A DNA stretch of 64,000 bases from Halodurantibacterium daqingensis. Its GTDB lineage: Bacteria; Pseudomonadota; Alphaproteobacteria; Rhodobacterales; Rhodobacteraceae. Positions 1 through 8,934 of this stretch are shown here, piece after piece. Numbering within the stretch: the first letter of the stretch is position 1; each line of letters opens with the position of its first letter. The stretch spans positions 62,001-126,000 of the forward strand of contig NZ_JBHTFQ010000008.1 in the NCBI RefSeq assembly GCF_042666235.1, read 5' to 3'. Position numbers and translations under genes: made by a program. Below the pieces are notes generated by a model. That model was not told where the DNA came from. It worked only from the letters and a program-made list of their open reading frames with translations, and searched no databases.

Positions 1-552
1 GCCGCGCAGGAGATCGGAGGCCCGGTGGTGCTGAAGGTGCTGTCGCAGGCCATTGCCCACAAATCGGATATCGGCGGCGTGAAGGTCGGCCTTGACGCCA
101 AAACCATCGGCCCCGCACTGACCGACATGGCCGCCCACCTTGCGGCACAGGATGCGCCGGGGATCGAGGGCTATCTGGTTCAGCAGATGCTGTCGGGCGG
201 GGTCGAGTTCATTCTGGGCCTGCGCCACGATCCGCAACTTGGGCCGCTGGTCCTTCTTGGTGCCGGCGGCGTGATGGCCGAGATCATGGACGACGTTGCG
301 ATCCGGCTGCTGCCGATCTCGAAGGCCGATGCAGAGGCGATGGTGGACGAACTGCGCCTGTCACGGCTGCTTGAGGGCTATCGTGGAAGCCCCGCCCTTG
401 ATCGTGCGGCGCTGGTCACGGCGATCACAGATTTTGCCCGCATGGGTGAAAGCCTTGGGCGCCGTCTTGCCGAGGCTGAGATCAACCCGCTGTTTGTCCT
501 GCCGGCGGGGAACGGTGTGGCTGCCGCCGATGGGCTCGCGGTGATCAACTGA
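1..552 (+). CDS. Acyl-CoA synthetase (ADP-forming), ATP-grasp C-terminal part, 5' truncated
   Basis: The frame is open from the first base and ends at a TGA at 550-552, so only the last 183 residues are visible. The sequence matches the ATP-grasp (subunit beta-like) half of acetate/acyl-CoA ligases of the NDP-forming family: KVLSQAIAHKSDIGGV near the left edge, a VEFILGLRHDPQLGPLVLLG block, GAGGVMAEI, and the closing AEINPLFVL segment. These enzymes interconvert acyl-CoA plus ADP and Pi with acid plus CoA and ATP. The neighbours (crotonase, MmgE/PrpD, SDR) suit an acyl-CoA catabolic role. The substrate cannot be told from this fragment. A strong hairpin follows ten bases after the stop. Confidence 0.85.
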   Translation, partial: AAQEIGGPVVLKVLSQAIAHKSDIGGVKVGLDAKTIGPALTDMAAHLAAQDAPGIEGYLVQQMLSGGVEFILGLRHDPQLGPLVLLGAGGVMAEIMDDVAIRLLPISKADAEAMVDELRLSRLLEGYRGSPALDRAALVTAITDFARMGESLGRRLAEAEINPLFVLPAGNGVAAADGLAVIN

Positions 553-561
553 GGCAATCCC

Positions 562-583
562 GGGCGCAATACTCATTGCGCCC
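562..583 (+). terminator. Perfect 9-bp hairpin after acyl-CoA synthetase
   Basis: Arms 562-570 and 575-583 (GGGCGCAAT / ATTGCGCCC) pair perfectly around a 4-nt loop. There is no T-tract, so it is either a weak intrinsic terminator or an mRNA 3'-end stabiliser. A second small hairpin (592-598 with 606-612) follows. Confidence 0.45.
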
Positions 584-823
584 GCGACCCCGGCACCGAA
601 ACACCCGGTGCCACACCACCGGCGCAGCCGCACCGATGTCGAAACCGCGGCGCGCCGACCAGAGGGTCAGCGCGCCCTTGGTTTCACAGCCTGCGAAGAG
701 TGTGAATGGGCGGATCTGTCGCCGGGGATCATTCCTCACTCGACATACGGGTTTCACGCGCGAAAAAAGCTTGAAGAGGCAGCCGCTATCGCTGCTTGGA
801 CAGCACCCTGTTCGGACCCTGTC
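584..823. other. Intergenic, convergent gene ends, no gene seen
   Basis: This stretch separates two convergent genes. Frames that stay open here lack family resemblance and a ribosome-binding site. Apart from the hairpins at its edges I see nothing in it. Confidence 0.5.
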
Positions 824-850
824 GTCGGGCCGGAATTACGCCGGCCCGAC
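824..850 (-). terminator. Perfect 10-bp hairpin downstream of crotonase gene
   Basis: GTCGGGCCGG (824-833) pairs with CCGGCCCGAC (841-850) around a 7-nt loop, 12 bases past the stop of the minus-strand crotonase gene. No T-run follows on the minus strand. Termination is inferred from position and stem strength. Confidence 0.5.
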
Positions 851-861
851 CGTCAAATCCG

Positions 862-1671
862 TCAGCCGCCGCTCTTGTTCAGGAACGCTTCGACCGAGGC
901 GCGGTGCTCGCCCGTGGTATAACAGATTGCCTGTGCCTCGCGGCCAAGGGCGAAGATTTCATCGGCGCTGCGCTCGAATGTCTGGTCGATGATGGCTTTG
1001 GTCAGCGCCACCGCCGCGGGCGAGCCCTGGCTGAGTTCTGCCGCCCAGGCGCGGGCCTCGGCCAGCAGATCGCCGCTGCCGATCCGGTCGATCATGCCGA
1101 TGGCCAGCGCCTCTTCCGACTCGATCACCCGCCCGCTCAGGATCAGTTCCTTTGCACGCACCAGCCCGACACGGCGCGGCAGGAAGTACATCCCGCCGCC
1201 GTCCGAAACGAGCCCGCGTTTCACGAAACTCATCGACATCTTGGCACCGGGAACGGCGATGATGAAATCGCAGCACAGCGCCATGTCCAGCCCCAGCCCG
1301 AAGGCCGCGCCATTGACCGCGGCAATCACCGGCTTGGTCATGGTGTGTATCGCGCTGATGCCGCGATGGGTCTGTTTCTGCCGCTTCCAGCCGTTGAAGG
1401 CCACATCGCCCGGCGCGGCCTCAAGCCGGCTGCGCATCCCGCTGACATCGCCGCCGGAACAGAAGCCCTTGCCGGCCCCGGTCAGCACCACGGCGCGCAC
1501 GTCGCGCGCGGCATCCGCCCAGTCGAAGGCTGCGATCAGTTCGGCGCGCATCGCATCATTGATGGCGTTACGCACATCCGGCCGGTTCAGCGTGATCGTC
1601 GCAATGCCCGCGGCCACCTCGACCACGACATAGGTCATCGCCTGGGGCATCCCGTTCGAGACTTGGTTCAT
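862..1671 (-). CDS. Enoyl-CoA hydratase/isomerase (crotonase) family
   Basis: A 269-residue protein of normal crotonase length. It carries the oxyanion-hole regions GKGFCSGGDVSGM (about residues 68-80) and GAAFGLGLDMALCCDF (about 121-136). In the catalytic loop GLVSDGGGMYFLPR the acid is Asp rather than Glu, as in PaaG-like enoyl-CoA isomerases, so isomerisation is at least as likely as hydration. The start ATG has AAGGA 12 bases upstream. It lies 27 bases downstream of the MmgE/PrpD gene on the same strand and probably shares its transcript. Substrate unknown; an acyl-CoA intermediate of the neighbouring pathway is inferred. Confidence 0.85.
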   Translation of the reverse strand: MNQVSNGMPQAMTYVVVEVAAGIATITLNRPDVRNAINDAMRAELIAAFDWADAARDVRAVVLTGAGKGFCSGGDVSGMRSRLEAAPGDVAFNGWKRQKQTHRGISAIHTMTKPVIAAVNGAAFGLGLDMALCCDFIIAVPGAKMSMSFVKRGLVSDGGGMYFLPRRVGLVRAKELILSGRVIESEEALAIGMIDRIGSGDLLAEARAWAAELSQGSPAAVALTKAIIDQTFERSADEIFALGREAQAICYTTGEHRASVEAFLNKSGG

Positions 1672-1698
1672 GAAGTTGTTATCCTTGTATCCAGTAGG

Positions 1699-3063
1699 TC
1701 AGTTCCGGCCCGCAAGGGCCAGCGGACGGGCCAGCGCCCCCAGGCAATCCCCCGCCACGAGGATCTGTTCCCGCAGGGGCGCAACGGTCGCCGGGTCAAG
1801 CACCGCACCGGCAAGTTCGTCGAACTTCGCCGCCAGCTCGGCATCGCTCAGCGGGTCATCCGGATCGCCCTTGCGGGTTTGCTGAAACCGCTCCAGCACC
1901 CGTCCATCAGTCAGTTCCACCCGAACACGCGCCATCCGGCGGCGCGGATAGGCAGCGGCAATCCCGGCATCGACGGCAACGGTAACCCGCGGCATCACCG
2001 CCCGGATCTCGGGCAGTGCCAGCGCTTCCGGGGTGAAGGCCGCCATCCGCACCCGGCCCAGAACCAGCAACGCGCCGATGCAATACTGCAGGCTGAACCG
2101 CGCATCGCGCGGGCTGTTCACCTGCATCCGGTCGCAGATCGACTGCGTTGCGGCATAGCCCTGCACCTCGATCCGCTTCACATCACCGGCGGCAAAGGGC
2201 ATCTCGGCGCGCAAAACGTTCAGCGCGTCAAGCGTGGCAAAGATATGGCCGCAGCAGCCGTGGTTCTTGTAGGTCATGCGGGAAATCGGCGTCCAGTCGC
2301 CGAGGCCCTCGAGCGCCGCCTGCCAGTTGCCGGTATCCTCGCCGGTCGCCGCGGCATAGCCGTGGGGCGCGTGCAGGCTGTCGGGCGACCCGGTCAGCCC
2401 CGCCGCAGCGGCAAGCCCGGCCAGAACGCCCGCATCGGCGGCGTGTCCCGAATGAAGCGGCTTTGTCTGACCCTCGCCCTGCAGGTTTTCCTGATGCCCG
2501 CCGGCAAAGCTGGTGGCGATGGCGATGGCATGGGCGATGGTCGCGGCGTCGCCGCCCTTCAGCATCGCGGTCGAGACCGCAGCGCCGATTGTGCCGACGG
2601 TGCCCGTGATGTGCCAGTTGCGGTAATGGCTTGGCTGCAGCGCCATGGCGACCCGGCATCCCACCTCATAACCGCCGATGACCGCGCGCAGGAAGGCATC
2701 TTCGTCCGCGCCCTCGTCCTGCGCCACCGCAAGTGCCGCGGAAATCGTCGGGCTTCCGGGATGATAGCCGCCGTCGCGGAAGATGTCGTCAAACTCGGCG
2801 GTATGGCTAGCGACGCCGTTCAGCAGCGCGGCATGACGCGGCGCCCCCAGGTTGCCATCCGCATAGGCAATCGCGCGCCCTTCGCCCCGGGCGCTGGCCA
2901 TCGCGCGCGCCATCGCCACGGCCGGCCCCTCGACCGCGCCGGGCAGAAGCGACGCGAACCAGTCGAGAACGGCACGCCGCGCATCATGCGCCACCTCGGC
3001 CGGAACCTCGCGCCCCGACCATTCTGCGGCGGCATCGGCCAGTTTCAGCAAGGGGTTCTGCAT
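1699..3063 (-). CDS. MmgE/PrpD family protein
   Basis: A 454-residue member of the MmgE/PrpD family (2-methylcitrate dehydratase, iminodisuccinate epimerase, cis-aconitate decarboxylase relatives). It has the all-helical N-terminal domain (LDWFASLLPGAVEGPA, GVASHTAEFDDIFRDGGYHPGSPTISAALAVA) and the smaller lid domain with KNHGCCGHIFATLDAL. The family acts on polycarboxylates. Here 2-methylcitrate-cycle genes are absent, so a dehydratase or isomerase for another di/tricarboxylate is more likely. The start has GAGG nine bases upstream. It is co-directional with the crotonase gene and lies beside a Ttt transporter, a family that usually imports such acids. Confidence 0.85.
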   Translation of the reverse strand: MQNPLLKLADAAAEWSGREVPAEVAHDARRAVLDWFASLLPGAVEGPAVAMARAMASARGEGRAIAYADGNLGAPRHAALLNGVASHTAEFDDIFRDGGYHPGSPTISAALAVAQDEGADEDAFLRAVIGGYEVGCRVAMALQPSHYRNWHITGTVGTIGAAVSTAMLKGGDAATIAHAIAIATSFAGGHQENLQGEGQTKPLHSGHAADAGVLAGLAAAAGLTGSPDSLHAPHGYAAATGEDTGNWQAALEGLGDWTPISRMTYKNHGCCGHIFATLDALNVLRAEMPFAAGDVKRIEVQGYAATQSICDRMQVNSPRDARFSLQYCIGALLVLGRVRMAAFTPEALALPEIRAVMPRVTVAVDAGIAAAYPRRRMARVRVELTDGRVLERFQQTRKGDPDDPLSDAELAAKFDELAGAVLDPATVAPLREQILVAGDCLGALARPLALAGRN

Positions 3064-3161
3064 CCTGTTCCTCTTCCTTCCGTGCGGGCCCAGTATGCAC
3101 CGGAACGGTCGGGCGCTTCCCCTGACGAAATGTTGGCGATGGCATAGCCATCGATCAGCCT

Positions 3162-3968
3162 TCAGCCGCGTTTCAGCAACAGTCCGCCATCCACCGGCAG
3201 CAGCACCCCGGTCACATACCGCGCCTCGTCCGAGGCGAGATAGACGGCTGCATGTGCCACATCCCAGGCCGAACCCATGAAGCCCGCAGGCACAAGCGCG
3301 TCGCGCTCGGCGCGGATCTCGTCATGGCTGCGCCCGGTTTCGCGCACCCGCCGCTCGATCGCCATGGGTGTGTCGATCAACCCCGGAACGATGACATTGG
3401 CCCGCACCCCATGCGCCGCATTCTCGGCCGCGATGTGCTGCGTCATCGTGTTGATCGCGCCTTTCGACGTCTTGTAGGCCAGCGTCGGGCGCTTCGACAG
3501 CGACGAGGTCGATGAGACGTTGATGATCGCGCCCGCCCGCTGTTCGCGCATCACCGGCAGGCAGTGCTTGCACATCATGAACATGCTCTTGAGGTTAAGC
3601 GTCATGATCCGGTCCCAATCCGCGACCGGAAGATCCGACGTGGGACGGTCGCCGGTCGAGGTGCCGATATTGTTGTGCAGGATGTCGATCCGGCCAAAAC
3701 GCCGCACCGCCTCGGCCACCACGCCGGCACAGGCAGTCTCGTCGGTCACGTCGGCAGCGTGCACCCCGGCACCGCGGTCGCCGCCCGGCTGTGCGGCCAT
3801 CAGGGCAAGCGTTTCGGCGGCCCAGTCGCCATTGCGGTCCACCAGCAGGCATCGCGCGCCCTCTTGCGCAAAGCGCAGCGCAACGGCGCGGCCGTTTCCG
3901 ATACTGGCACCCGGTTGCTGCCCCGCTCCGATGATGACCGCGATCTTTCCTTCAAGCCGCCCTGACAT
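3162..3968 (-). CDS. SDR family oxidoreductase
   Basis: A classical short-chain dehydrogenase of 268 residues, NAD(P)-dependent and probably cytosolic. The dinucleotide motif is an expanded GAGQQPGASIGNG (residues 14-26). NNIG lies at 99-102, the catalytic Ser near 152-154, and YxxxK at Tyr165/Lys169. I chose the ATG at 3968 over an in-frame start six codons upstream because AAGGGGG lies seven bases before it. The C-terminal VTGVLLPVDGG segment is typical. Another SDR of the same subgroup lies at 5115-5915 with a similar expanded glycine loop, so the two may act on consecutive steps of one pathway. Confidence 0.85.
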   Translation of the reverse strand: MSGRLEGKIAVIIGAGQQPGASIGNGRAVALRFAQEGARCLLVDRNGDWAAETLALMAAQPGGDRGAGVHAADVTDETACAGVVAEAVRRFGRIDILHNNIGTSTGDRPTSDLPVADWDRIMTLNLKSMFMMCKHCLPVMREQRAGAIINVSSTSSLSKRPTLAYKTSKGAINTMTQHIAAENAAHGVRANVIVPGLIDTPMAIERRVRETGRSHDEIRAERDALVPAGFMGSAWDVAHAAVYLASDEARYVTGVLLPVDGGLLLKRG

Positions 3969-4056
3969 GGCATCCCCCTTCACCAAGCTCTGCGGAGGCT
4001 ACCAGCGCGGGCCGGAGCGGGAAGCTGACCATAAGTCTGCCACACGCGATGGCCGC

Positions 4057-4986
4057 TTATGCCCGCACCGGGTCCGAGGATTTGAAGAATTCCGGTGCCT
4101 CGCCCACCTGTTCCAGAAGCCAGTCGATGAATCGTCGGGTCTTGGTGTTCACCGATGTCGCGGTCGGCCAGACCACATGGAAGGCAGAGCCGGTTCGAAT
4201 CGGCTTGTCGAAGGGCCGCACGAGCCGCCCGGCAGTGATGCTGCCCTCGAGCAACCCCAGTTGCGCGATGGCCATGCCGAACCCCTGTTCGGCCGCCGAG
4301 AAGGTCAGAAGGGACGTGTCGAACTCCATCGCGCGGTGCCGGCTGATATCGGCACCGACTGCCTCGGCCCAGAATTCCCAGGCGCGCCGCCGGTAACGGG
4401 CGTGCAGCAGGTCATAATCCGGCATCCTTGCAAGCTCGGGCGGGCTGTCCAGGCGATCCAGGTAGCTTTGCGAACAGACCACGTCGATCTCTTCGTCGAA
4501 CAGCCGGCGGCACCGGGCATCACGCCAGGTGCCGGTGCCAAGCTGGACCGCCACATCCAGATGCGTGCCGCGAAAGTCCAGCGGCTCGACCCGCGTGTCA
4601 AAGCGGATCCGGATATCGGGATACCGCGCGTTGAAATCGGCCAGCCGCGGCATCAGCCAGTGATGGGCGAAGGTGGGATAGACACGCAGGCTGACCGTGC
4701 TCTGGGTTTCCTGGTTGATGATGCGCTGGGTGGCATTCTCGATCTCGTCGAAGAGGCCGGAAATCTCGAGCCCGAAGGCGCGGCCCACGTCGGTCAGCTT
4801 GGCCGAACGGATGCCACGCTCGAAAAGGCTCACGTTCAGGTAATTTTCCAGGATCGAGATCTGTCTGCTGATCGCCACCTGGCTCACCCCCAGTTCGCGG
4901 GCAGCGGCCGTGAATGTCTTGTGACGCGATGCGATGGCAAAGGCCCGCAGCGGGTTGAGTGGCAGGTTCAGCCGACGCTGTTGCAT
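4057..4986 (-). CDS. LysR family transcriptional regulator
   Basis: A 309-residue LysR-type regulator. The winged helix-turn-helix occupies residues 5-65 (NPLRAFAIASRHKTF, SQVAISRQI, FERG) and the periplasmic-binding-like effector domain the rest, resembling the GcvA-like subgroup. The first ATG is at 4986, with AAGGGA about 13 bases upstream. A TTG at 5013 would add nine residues. It is transcribed divergently from the SDR-permease-dehydrogenase operon starting at 5115, which it probably controls together with the SDR at 3162-3968 just downstream. Effector unknown. Confidence 0.88.
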   Translation of the reverse strand: MQQRRLNLPLNPLRAFAIASRHKTFTAAARELGVSQVAISRQISILENYLNVSLFERGIRSAKLTDVGRAFGLEISGLFDEIENATQRIINQETQSTVSLRVYPTFAHHWLMPRLADFNARYPDIRIRFDTRVEPLDFRGTHLDVAVQLGTGTWRDARCRRLFDEEIDVVCSQSYLDRLDSPPELARMPDYDLLHARYRRRAWEFWAEAVGADISRHRAMEFDTSLLTFSAAEQGFGMAIAQLGLLEGSITAGRLVRPFDKPIRTGSAFHVVWPTATSVNTKTRRFIDWLLEQVGEAPEFFKSSDPVRA

Positions 4987-5114
4987 GATTTTTCGTTTCC
5001 CTTGGGCAACCAAATGCCAGTCAAACTTGCAAAAGGTTAGGATAACATCCCGGCGAAGCCAAGGGGCAGGCGCACATTCGGTCAGTGCGGTTGCGGGCGA
5101 TCGGGGGGAAATGC
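4987..5114. promoter_or_regulatory. Divergent promoter region, LysR / SDR operon
   Basis: This 128-bp gap between the divergent LysR gene and the SDR operon is the expected place for the LysR binding site and both promoters. The segment contains TTGCAAAAGG-like AT-rich sequence around 5028-5040. I could not define a convincing T-N11-A box by eye. Confidence 0.4.
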
Positions 5115-5915
5115 ATGGCGGGTCGTCTGTCTGGCAAGGTTGCCATAATCACCGGTGCGGGCTGCATCGGGCCCGGATGGGGCAACGGGCGCGCCGCGGC
5201 ATTGCTGTTTGCGCGCGAAGGCGCGACGATCGTCGCCACCGACATCCGCCCCGAAGCGTTCGAGGAAACCGAGGCGCTTCTGCGCGAGGCGGGCGCGGAC
5301 TACTGGTTTGCGCCCTGCGACGTGACCGACAGCGCCTCGGTCGCCACGCTCGTCAGGACTGCCACTGATCGCTATGGCCGCATCGACGTTCTGGTCAACA
5401 ATGTCGGCGGCTCGGCCCGCGGCGGCGCCGTCGAGATGAGCGAGGAGATCTGGCTCAAGCAGCTGAACTACAACCTGACCAGCGTTTTCCTGACCTGCAA
5501 ACATGTCCTGCCGGTGATGAAGGCCGCAGGCGGCGGCGCGATCATCAACACGGCCTCGACCTCGGGCACCCGCTGGACCGGGGCGGCGCAGGTGGCCTAT
5601 GCCGCGTCCAAGGCGGGGGTAATCCAGTTTTCCCGCGTCACGGCGGTGGAATACGCCCCCTGGAGCATCCGTGTGAACACAGTGGTCCCGGGCCAGATGC
5701 ACACACCGATGGTAGAGGCGCGGCTGGCTGGCCAGCGTGAAGGCGGCGATGTCGCGGCGCTTCTGGCCAAGCGGCAGTCGCGCATCCCGCTGCCCTTCAT
5801 GGGCGACGGGCGCGACACCGCCCATGCCGCATTGTTCCTCGCTTCGGACGAGGCGCGCTTCATTACCGGAACCGAGATCGTCGTGGACGGGGGGATGTCG
5901 GTTCGCTGTGACTGA
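5115..5915 (+). CDS. SDR family oxidoreductase, first gene of operon
   Basis: A 266-residue classical SDR. The glycine-rich loop GAGCIGPGWGNG lies at 14-25, NNVG at 95-98, catalytic Ser at 148-150, and YxxxK at Tyr162/Lys166. I chose ATG 5115 because GGGGGG lies just upstream; a GTG at 5085 is possible but has no better site. The next gene starts with a GTG inside the last codons of this one, so the two are translationally coupled. It is paired with a permease and a hydroxyacid dehydrogenase, pointing to oxidation or reduction of a hydroxy or keto acid. Substrate not known. Confidence 0.85.
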   Translation: MAGRLSGKVAIITGAGCIGPGWGNGRAAALLFAREGATIVATDIRPEAFEETEALLREAGADYWFAPCDVTDSASVATLVRTATDRYGRIDVLVNNVGGSARGGAVEMSEEIWLKQLNYNLTSVFLTCKHVLPVMKAAGGGAIINTASTSGTRWTGAAQVAYAASKAGVIQFSRVTAVEYAPWSIRVNTVVPGQMHTPMVEARLAGQREGGDVAALLAKRQSRIPLPFMGDGRDTAHAALFLASDEARFITGTEIVVDGGMSVRCD

Positions 5916-6999
5916 GCGCGTGCCATCTCTGCGCGGTCCTGCGCGCCTTGCGCTGTTCATGCTGCTGGCCTGCGGCGGCGGCTGGCTGTTCCAGCATATC
6001 GGCTCGCCCCTGCCGTGGATGATCGGACCGCTGGTGGTAACGGCGGCGTTGTGCATTTCCGGCCTGCTGCCGGTACAGGTGCCGAACCGTATCCGCCCCT
6101 TCGGGCAAGTCATCGTGGCAAGCCAGATCGGGCTCAGCTTCACGCCCGCCACGATGGAAAAGCTTTTGTGGCTGGCGCCGGTGATGCTGATTACCGCGGC
6201 AATGACGCTGGCCTGCATCATCTTGATTGCCCTTGCCTTCTCCCGTTGGTCGGGCATGTCGGTCGCGCAGGGATTTCTGGCTGCGGTTCCCACCAGCCCG
6301 GTCGAGGCAGCGGCCATGGCCATCGACCACCGGATCGATCCGACGCCGGTGATCGTGTCGCAGACGCTGCGTCTGGCCGGGGTCGTGCTGATCCTGCCGG
6401 TGGGCATGTTCGCGCTGGAGGGCTGGCCCGCCACGCGCGAACTGCCCTATTCCGAGGTGCCGTTCGACCCGCTGAACATCCTGATCCTGGCGCTGTGCGG
6501 CTTTGGCGCGATGTTCGTGTTCCGGCGCCTGCGCATCCCGAACCCGAACTTTCTGGGCCCCCTTACCGTCATGGCGGCGATGGCGGCCTCGGGCTATGGG
6601 CCGGGGCCCTATCCCGGCCTTGTGCTGGCGGCGGCGCAGGTGGTGCTGGGCGCCTGGCTCGGCTCGACCTTCCGGCGCGAGATCCTGACCCGTGCCGGCC
6701 GGCTGGTGATGACTTCGGTTGTGTCATCCGTCACGCTTCTGGTGCTTTGCTCGTCGATTGCCGCGGCCATTGCCTGGGTTTCCGGCCTGAACTGGCAGCT
6801 GGTGGTGCTGGGCGCCGCACCGGGCGGGGTGACGGAAATGGCACTGACCGCCAAGTTCCTGCAACAGGACGCAACGATCGTCACCGCCTTTCACCTCACG
6901 CGGATCTTCATCTTCATGCCGAACATCCCGTGGATCGTCGCGCTGATTGCCCGCTTCGAGACGCGCGCCCACCCCGCAGAAAGAGACGACACCCCATGA
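5908..6999 (+). CDS. AbrB family membrane protein, putative acid permease
   Basis: A polytopic protein of about 363 residues made of two homologous AbrB-duplication repeats. Examples are the WLFQHIGSPLPWMIGPLVV segment near residues 20-38 and the matching late repeat ending in GAAPGGVTEMALTAKFL near 293-309. Homologues are annotated as AbrB family transporters or 'ammonia monooxygenase' relatives, an old misnomer. Transport of an organic acid is inferred, not proven. The start is a GTG at 5908 overlapping the SDR stop by 8 bases. The gene ends in an ATGA overlap with the next gene. About ten hydrophobic segments are visible. Confidence 0.75.
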   Translation: MTERVPSLRGPARLALFMLLACGGGWLFQHIGSPLPWMIGPLVVTAALCISGLLPVQVPNRIRPFGQVIVASQIGLSFTPATMEKLLWLAPVMLITAAMTLACIILIALAFSRWSGMSVAQGFLAAVPTSPVEAAAMAIDHRIDPTPVIVSQTLRLAGVVLILPVGMFALEGWPATRELPYSEVPFDPLNILILALCGFGAMFVFRRLRIPNPNFLGPLTVMAAMAASGYGPGPYPGLVLAAAQVVLGAWLGSTFRREILTRAGRLVMTSVVSSVTLLVLCSSIAAAIAWVSGLNWQLVVLGAAPGGVTEMALTAKFLQQDATIVTAFHLTRIFIFMPNIPWIVALIARFETRAHPAERDDTP

Positions 7000-7991
7000 C
7001 CGATTTCCGCCCCCTGCCGACCGGCCGCCGCCCGCGAATTGCTGTGCTTGACGATTACATGGGTGTCGCCCATCGGCTTGCCGACTGGGAGCGCCTTGCA
7101 GACCGGGCCGACGTGACCTTCCTCACCGATCCGCTGCCCGAGGGCGAGGCCGCCGTGACCACGCTGCGCCCCTTCGATGCGCTTTGCCTCATGCGTGAAC
7201 GCACAGCCATGCCGGGGGATCTTCTGCGGCAACTGCCCGAACTACGGGCGATCGCGGCCACGGGGCGGCGCAACCGCACCCTGGATCACGATACTGCCCG
7301 CGCGCTTGGGATTGCCGTCATGGCGACCTCGGGCAGCGGCAACGGTGTCTATGCGACGGTGGAACTGGCATGGGGCCTCATCATCGGGCTGATGCGCCAC
7401 ATCCCCGAGGAATCTGCGGCCATGCGTGAGGGCGCCTGGCAGACGCGCCTCGGCAACGCGCTTTACGGCCGCACGCTGGGCCTTGTCGGGCTGGGCAAGC
7501 TGGGCGCGCGCATGGTGCCGATCGCCCGCGCCTTCGGCATGGATGTGATCGCCTGGAGCCCGAACCTGACGCCCGAACGTGCCGCGGAAGCCGGCGCAAC
7601 CTTCGCCCCCAAGGATGAACTTCTGCGCCGGGCCGACATCGTGTCGCTGCATCTTGTGCTGGCGCCCACAACGCGCGGGATCATCGGCCAGGAGGATCTG
7701 GCCCTGATGCGCAACGACGCGATCCTGATAAACACTGCCCGGGGGCCGCTGGTCGATCAGGCGGCGCTGATCGAGGCGCTGCAGGGGGGCCGGCTGCGGG
7801 CCGCAGGCATCGATGTCTATGACCATGAACCCCTTCCGCCGGGGGCGCCGCTGCGCCAGCTTCCAAACACGCTTCTCACGCCGCATCTGGGCTATTCGGT
7901 CGAGGAAACCTTCACTGCCTTCTACCGCGAAACGGTAGAGAATCTGGAATCATGGCTCGACGGCGCACCACGCCGCCTCGCCCAGGTATGA
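6996..7991 (+). CDS. D-isomer specific 2-hydroxyacid dehydrogenase
   Basis: A 331-residue NAD(P)-dependent 2-hydroxyacid dehydrogenase of normal length. The Rossmann motif is GLVGLGKLGARM (about residues 161-172). The catalytic Arg is in NTARGPLVDQ, the Glu in DVYDHEPLPPGAPL and the His in TPHLGY. It interconverts a D-2-hydroxy acid and the 2-keto acid. The ATG overlaps the permease stop (ATGA), so the genes are coupled. With the SDR and a permease it suggests uptake and two-step oxidation of a hydroxy acid. The exact substrate cannot be read from sequence. Confidence 0.88.
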   Translation: MTDFRPLPTGRRPRIAVLDDYMGVAHRLADWERLADRADVTFLTDPLPEGEAAVTTLRPFDALCLMRERTAMPGDLLRQLPELRAIAATGRRNRTLDHDTARALGIAVMATSGSGNGVYATVELAWGLIIGLMRHIPEESAAMREGAWQTRLGNALYGRTLGLVGLGKLGARMVPIARAFGMDVIAWSPNLTPERAAEAGATFAPKDELLRRADIVSLHLVLAPTTRGIIGQEDLALMRNDAILINTARGPLVDQAALIEALQGGRLRAAGIDVYDHEPLPPGAPLRQLPNTLLTPHLGYSVEETFTAFYRETVENLESWLDGAPRRLAQV

Positions 7992-8002
7992 AAGGGACAC
8001 CG

Positions 8003-8554
8003 ATGCGCCTTGCCCCGCCCGATCCCGACACACTGACACCCGACCAGCGCCGGGTGCATGACCTGATCGCCAGCGGTCCGCGCGGCCAGGTGCGCGGGCC
8101 GCTGGCCATCTGGCTGCACCGGCCCAGGCTTGCCGAAACCGCGCAGGCCCTGGGGGCCTATTGCCGTTATGGCACGACCCTTGATCCGCGCCTGTCGGAA
8201 CTCGCCATTCTCTGCATGGCGGTGGTATGGCGGTCCGAGTTCGAATGGTGGGCCCACAAGCCCATCGCACTTAAGGCAGGTCTTGCGCCTGACACGGTCG
8301 AGGCCCTGCGCCGCGGCGAAACGCCGGCATTCAGCAGCGACGAGGAAGAGGTGGTGCATGCCGTCGTTACCACGCTCGCCGCTGAACGGCGCTTGCCCGA
8401 TGCGCTCTATTCCCGGGCCGAGGCAGTTCTGGGCACCGATCGACTGGTCGATCTGGTGGGGCTGTGCGGCTATTACACCCTGATCTCCATGACGCTGAAC
8501 GTGTTCGAGGTGCCGCTTCCCGAGGGTGCCAGCCCGGAACTGCCGCCCCGTTGA
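8003..8554 (+). CDS. Carboxymuconolactone decarboxylase-like (CMD) protein
   Basis: A 183-residue helical protein of the AhpD/CMD superfamily with the ELAILCMAVVWRSEFEWWAH signature (about residues 66-85). The EWWAH form is typical of CMD-like proteins with no CxxC peroxidase pair, so an antioxidant role is unlikely. An ATG at 8003 has AAAGGG eight bases upstream; an ATG at 7988 overlapping the previous stop is the alternative. It is the last gene of the SDR operon. Its reaction is unknown; ring-opening or decarboxylation chemistry on a lactone is possible. Confidence 0.75.
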   Translation: MRLAPPDPDTLTPDQRRVHDLIASGPRGQVRGPLAIWLHRPRLAETAQALGAYCRYGTTLDPRLSELAILCMAVVWRSEFEWWAHKPIALKAGLAPDTVEALRRGETPAFSSDEEEVVHAVVTTLAAERRLPDALYSRAEAVLGTDRLVDLVGLCGYYTLISMTLNVFEVPLPEGASPELPPR

Positions 8555-8890
8555 ACCGGCCTTCCCGGCGCATGCGCCTCGGGGGGGTATGCGGCTCTCT
8601 GCGCGCCGGTAAATGCCGGCGTGGAGAGGACGCGCCAACGGGGGTTCATTCTTTCATAATCCGCCCGGACTCACGCCCGCGGGCCACCGCTTCGACGTCC
8701 ATCCGGCGATCGGCATCAGCACCCCGCGCAAAGCCGTTGCTCCGCGCGATAGCTTGGGTGGGTGACGGTGGCACAGGCTGATCCATCGGGACACTGACGG
8801 TGCTCGAGGCATTGGAACCCGCGGCCGCGATCCGGAACGCATCCACGGCACATCCCGACCGCCCTGTCAGGCGCGCTGCAGAAGCACATG
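8555..8890. other. Intergenic, no supported gene
   Basis: This 336-bp gap separates convergent transcription units. It contains the palindrome GGCGCATGCGCC near 8570. Frames here code for low-complexity Arg/Ala/Pro-rich text without start signals. I see no gene. Confidence 0.5.
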
Positions 8891-8914
8891 AAAAAGCCCG
8901 GCCTTGCCGGGCTT
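8891..8914 (-). terminator. Rho-independent terminator of the Ttt operon
   Basis: AAGCCCGGC (8894-8902) pairs perfectly with GCCGGGCTT (8906-8914) around a 3-nt loop. On the minus strand the stem is followed directly by TTTTT. It lies 20 bases after the stop of the tctC gene at 8935. Confidence 0.9.
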
Positions 8915-8934
8915 CTCCGTTTCTGCCGCAAGGA

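Noticed and set aside
796..3147. 783-codon plus-strand open frame
   Set aside because: It runs antisense to the crotonase and MmgE/PrpD genes, is Arg/His/Gly-rich, lacks a domain, and is an artefact of high GC.
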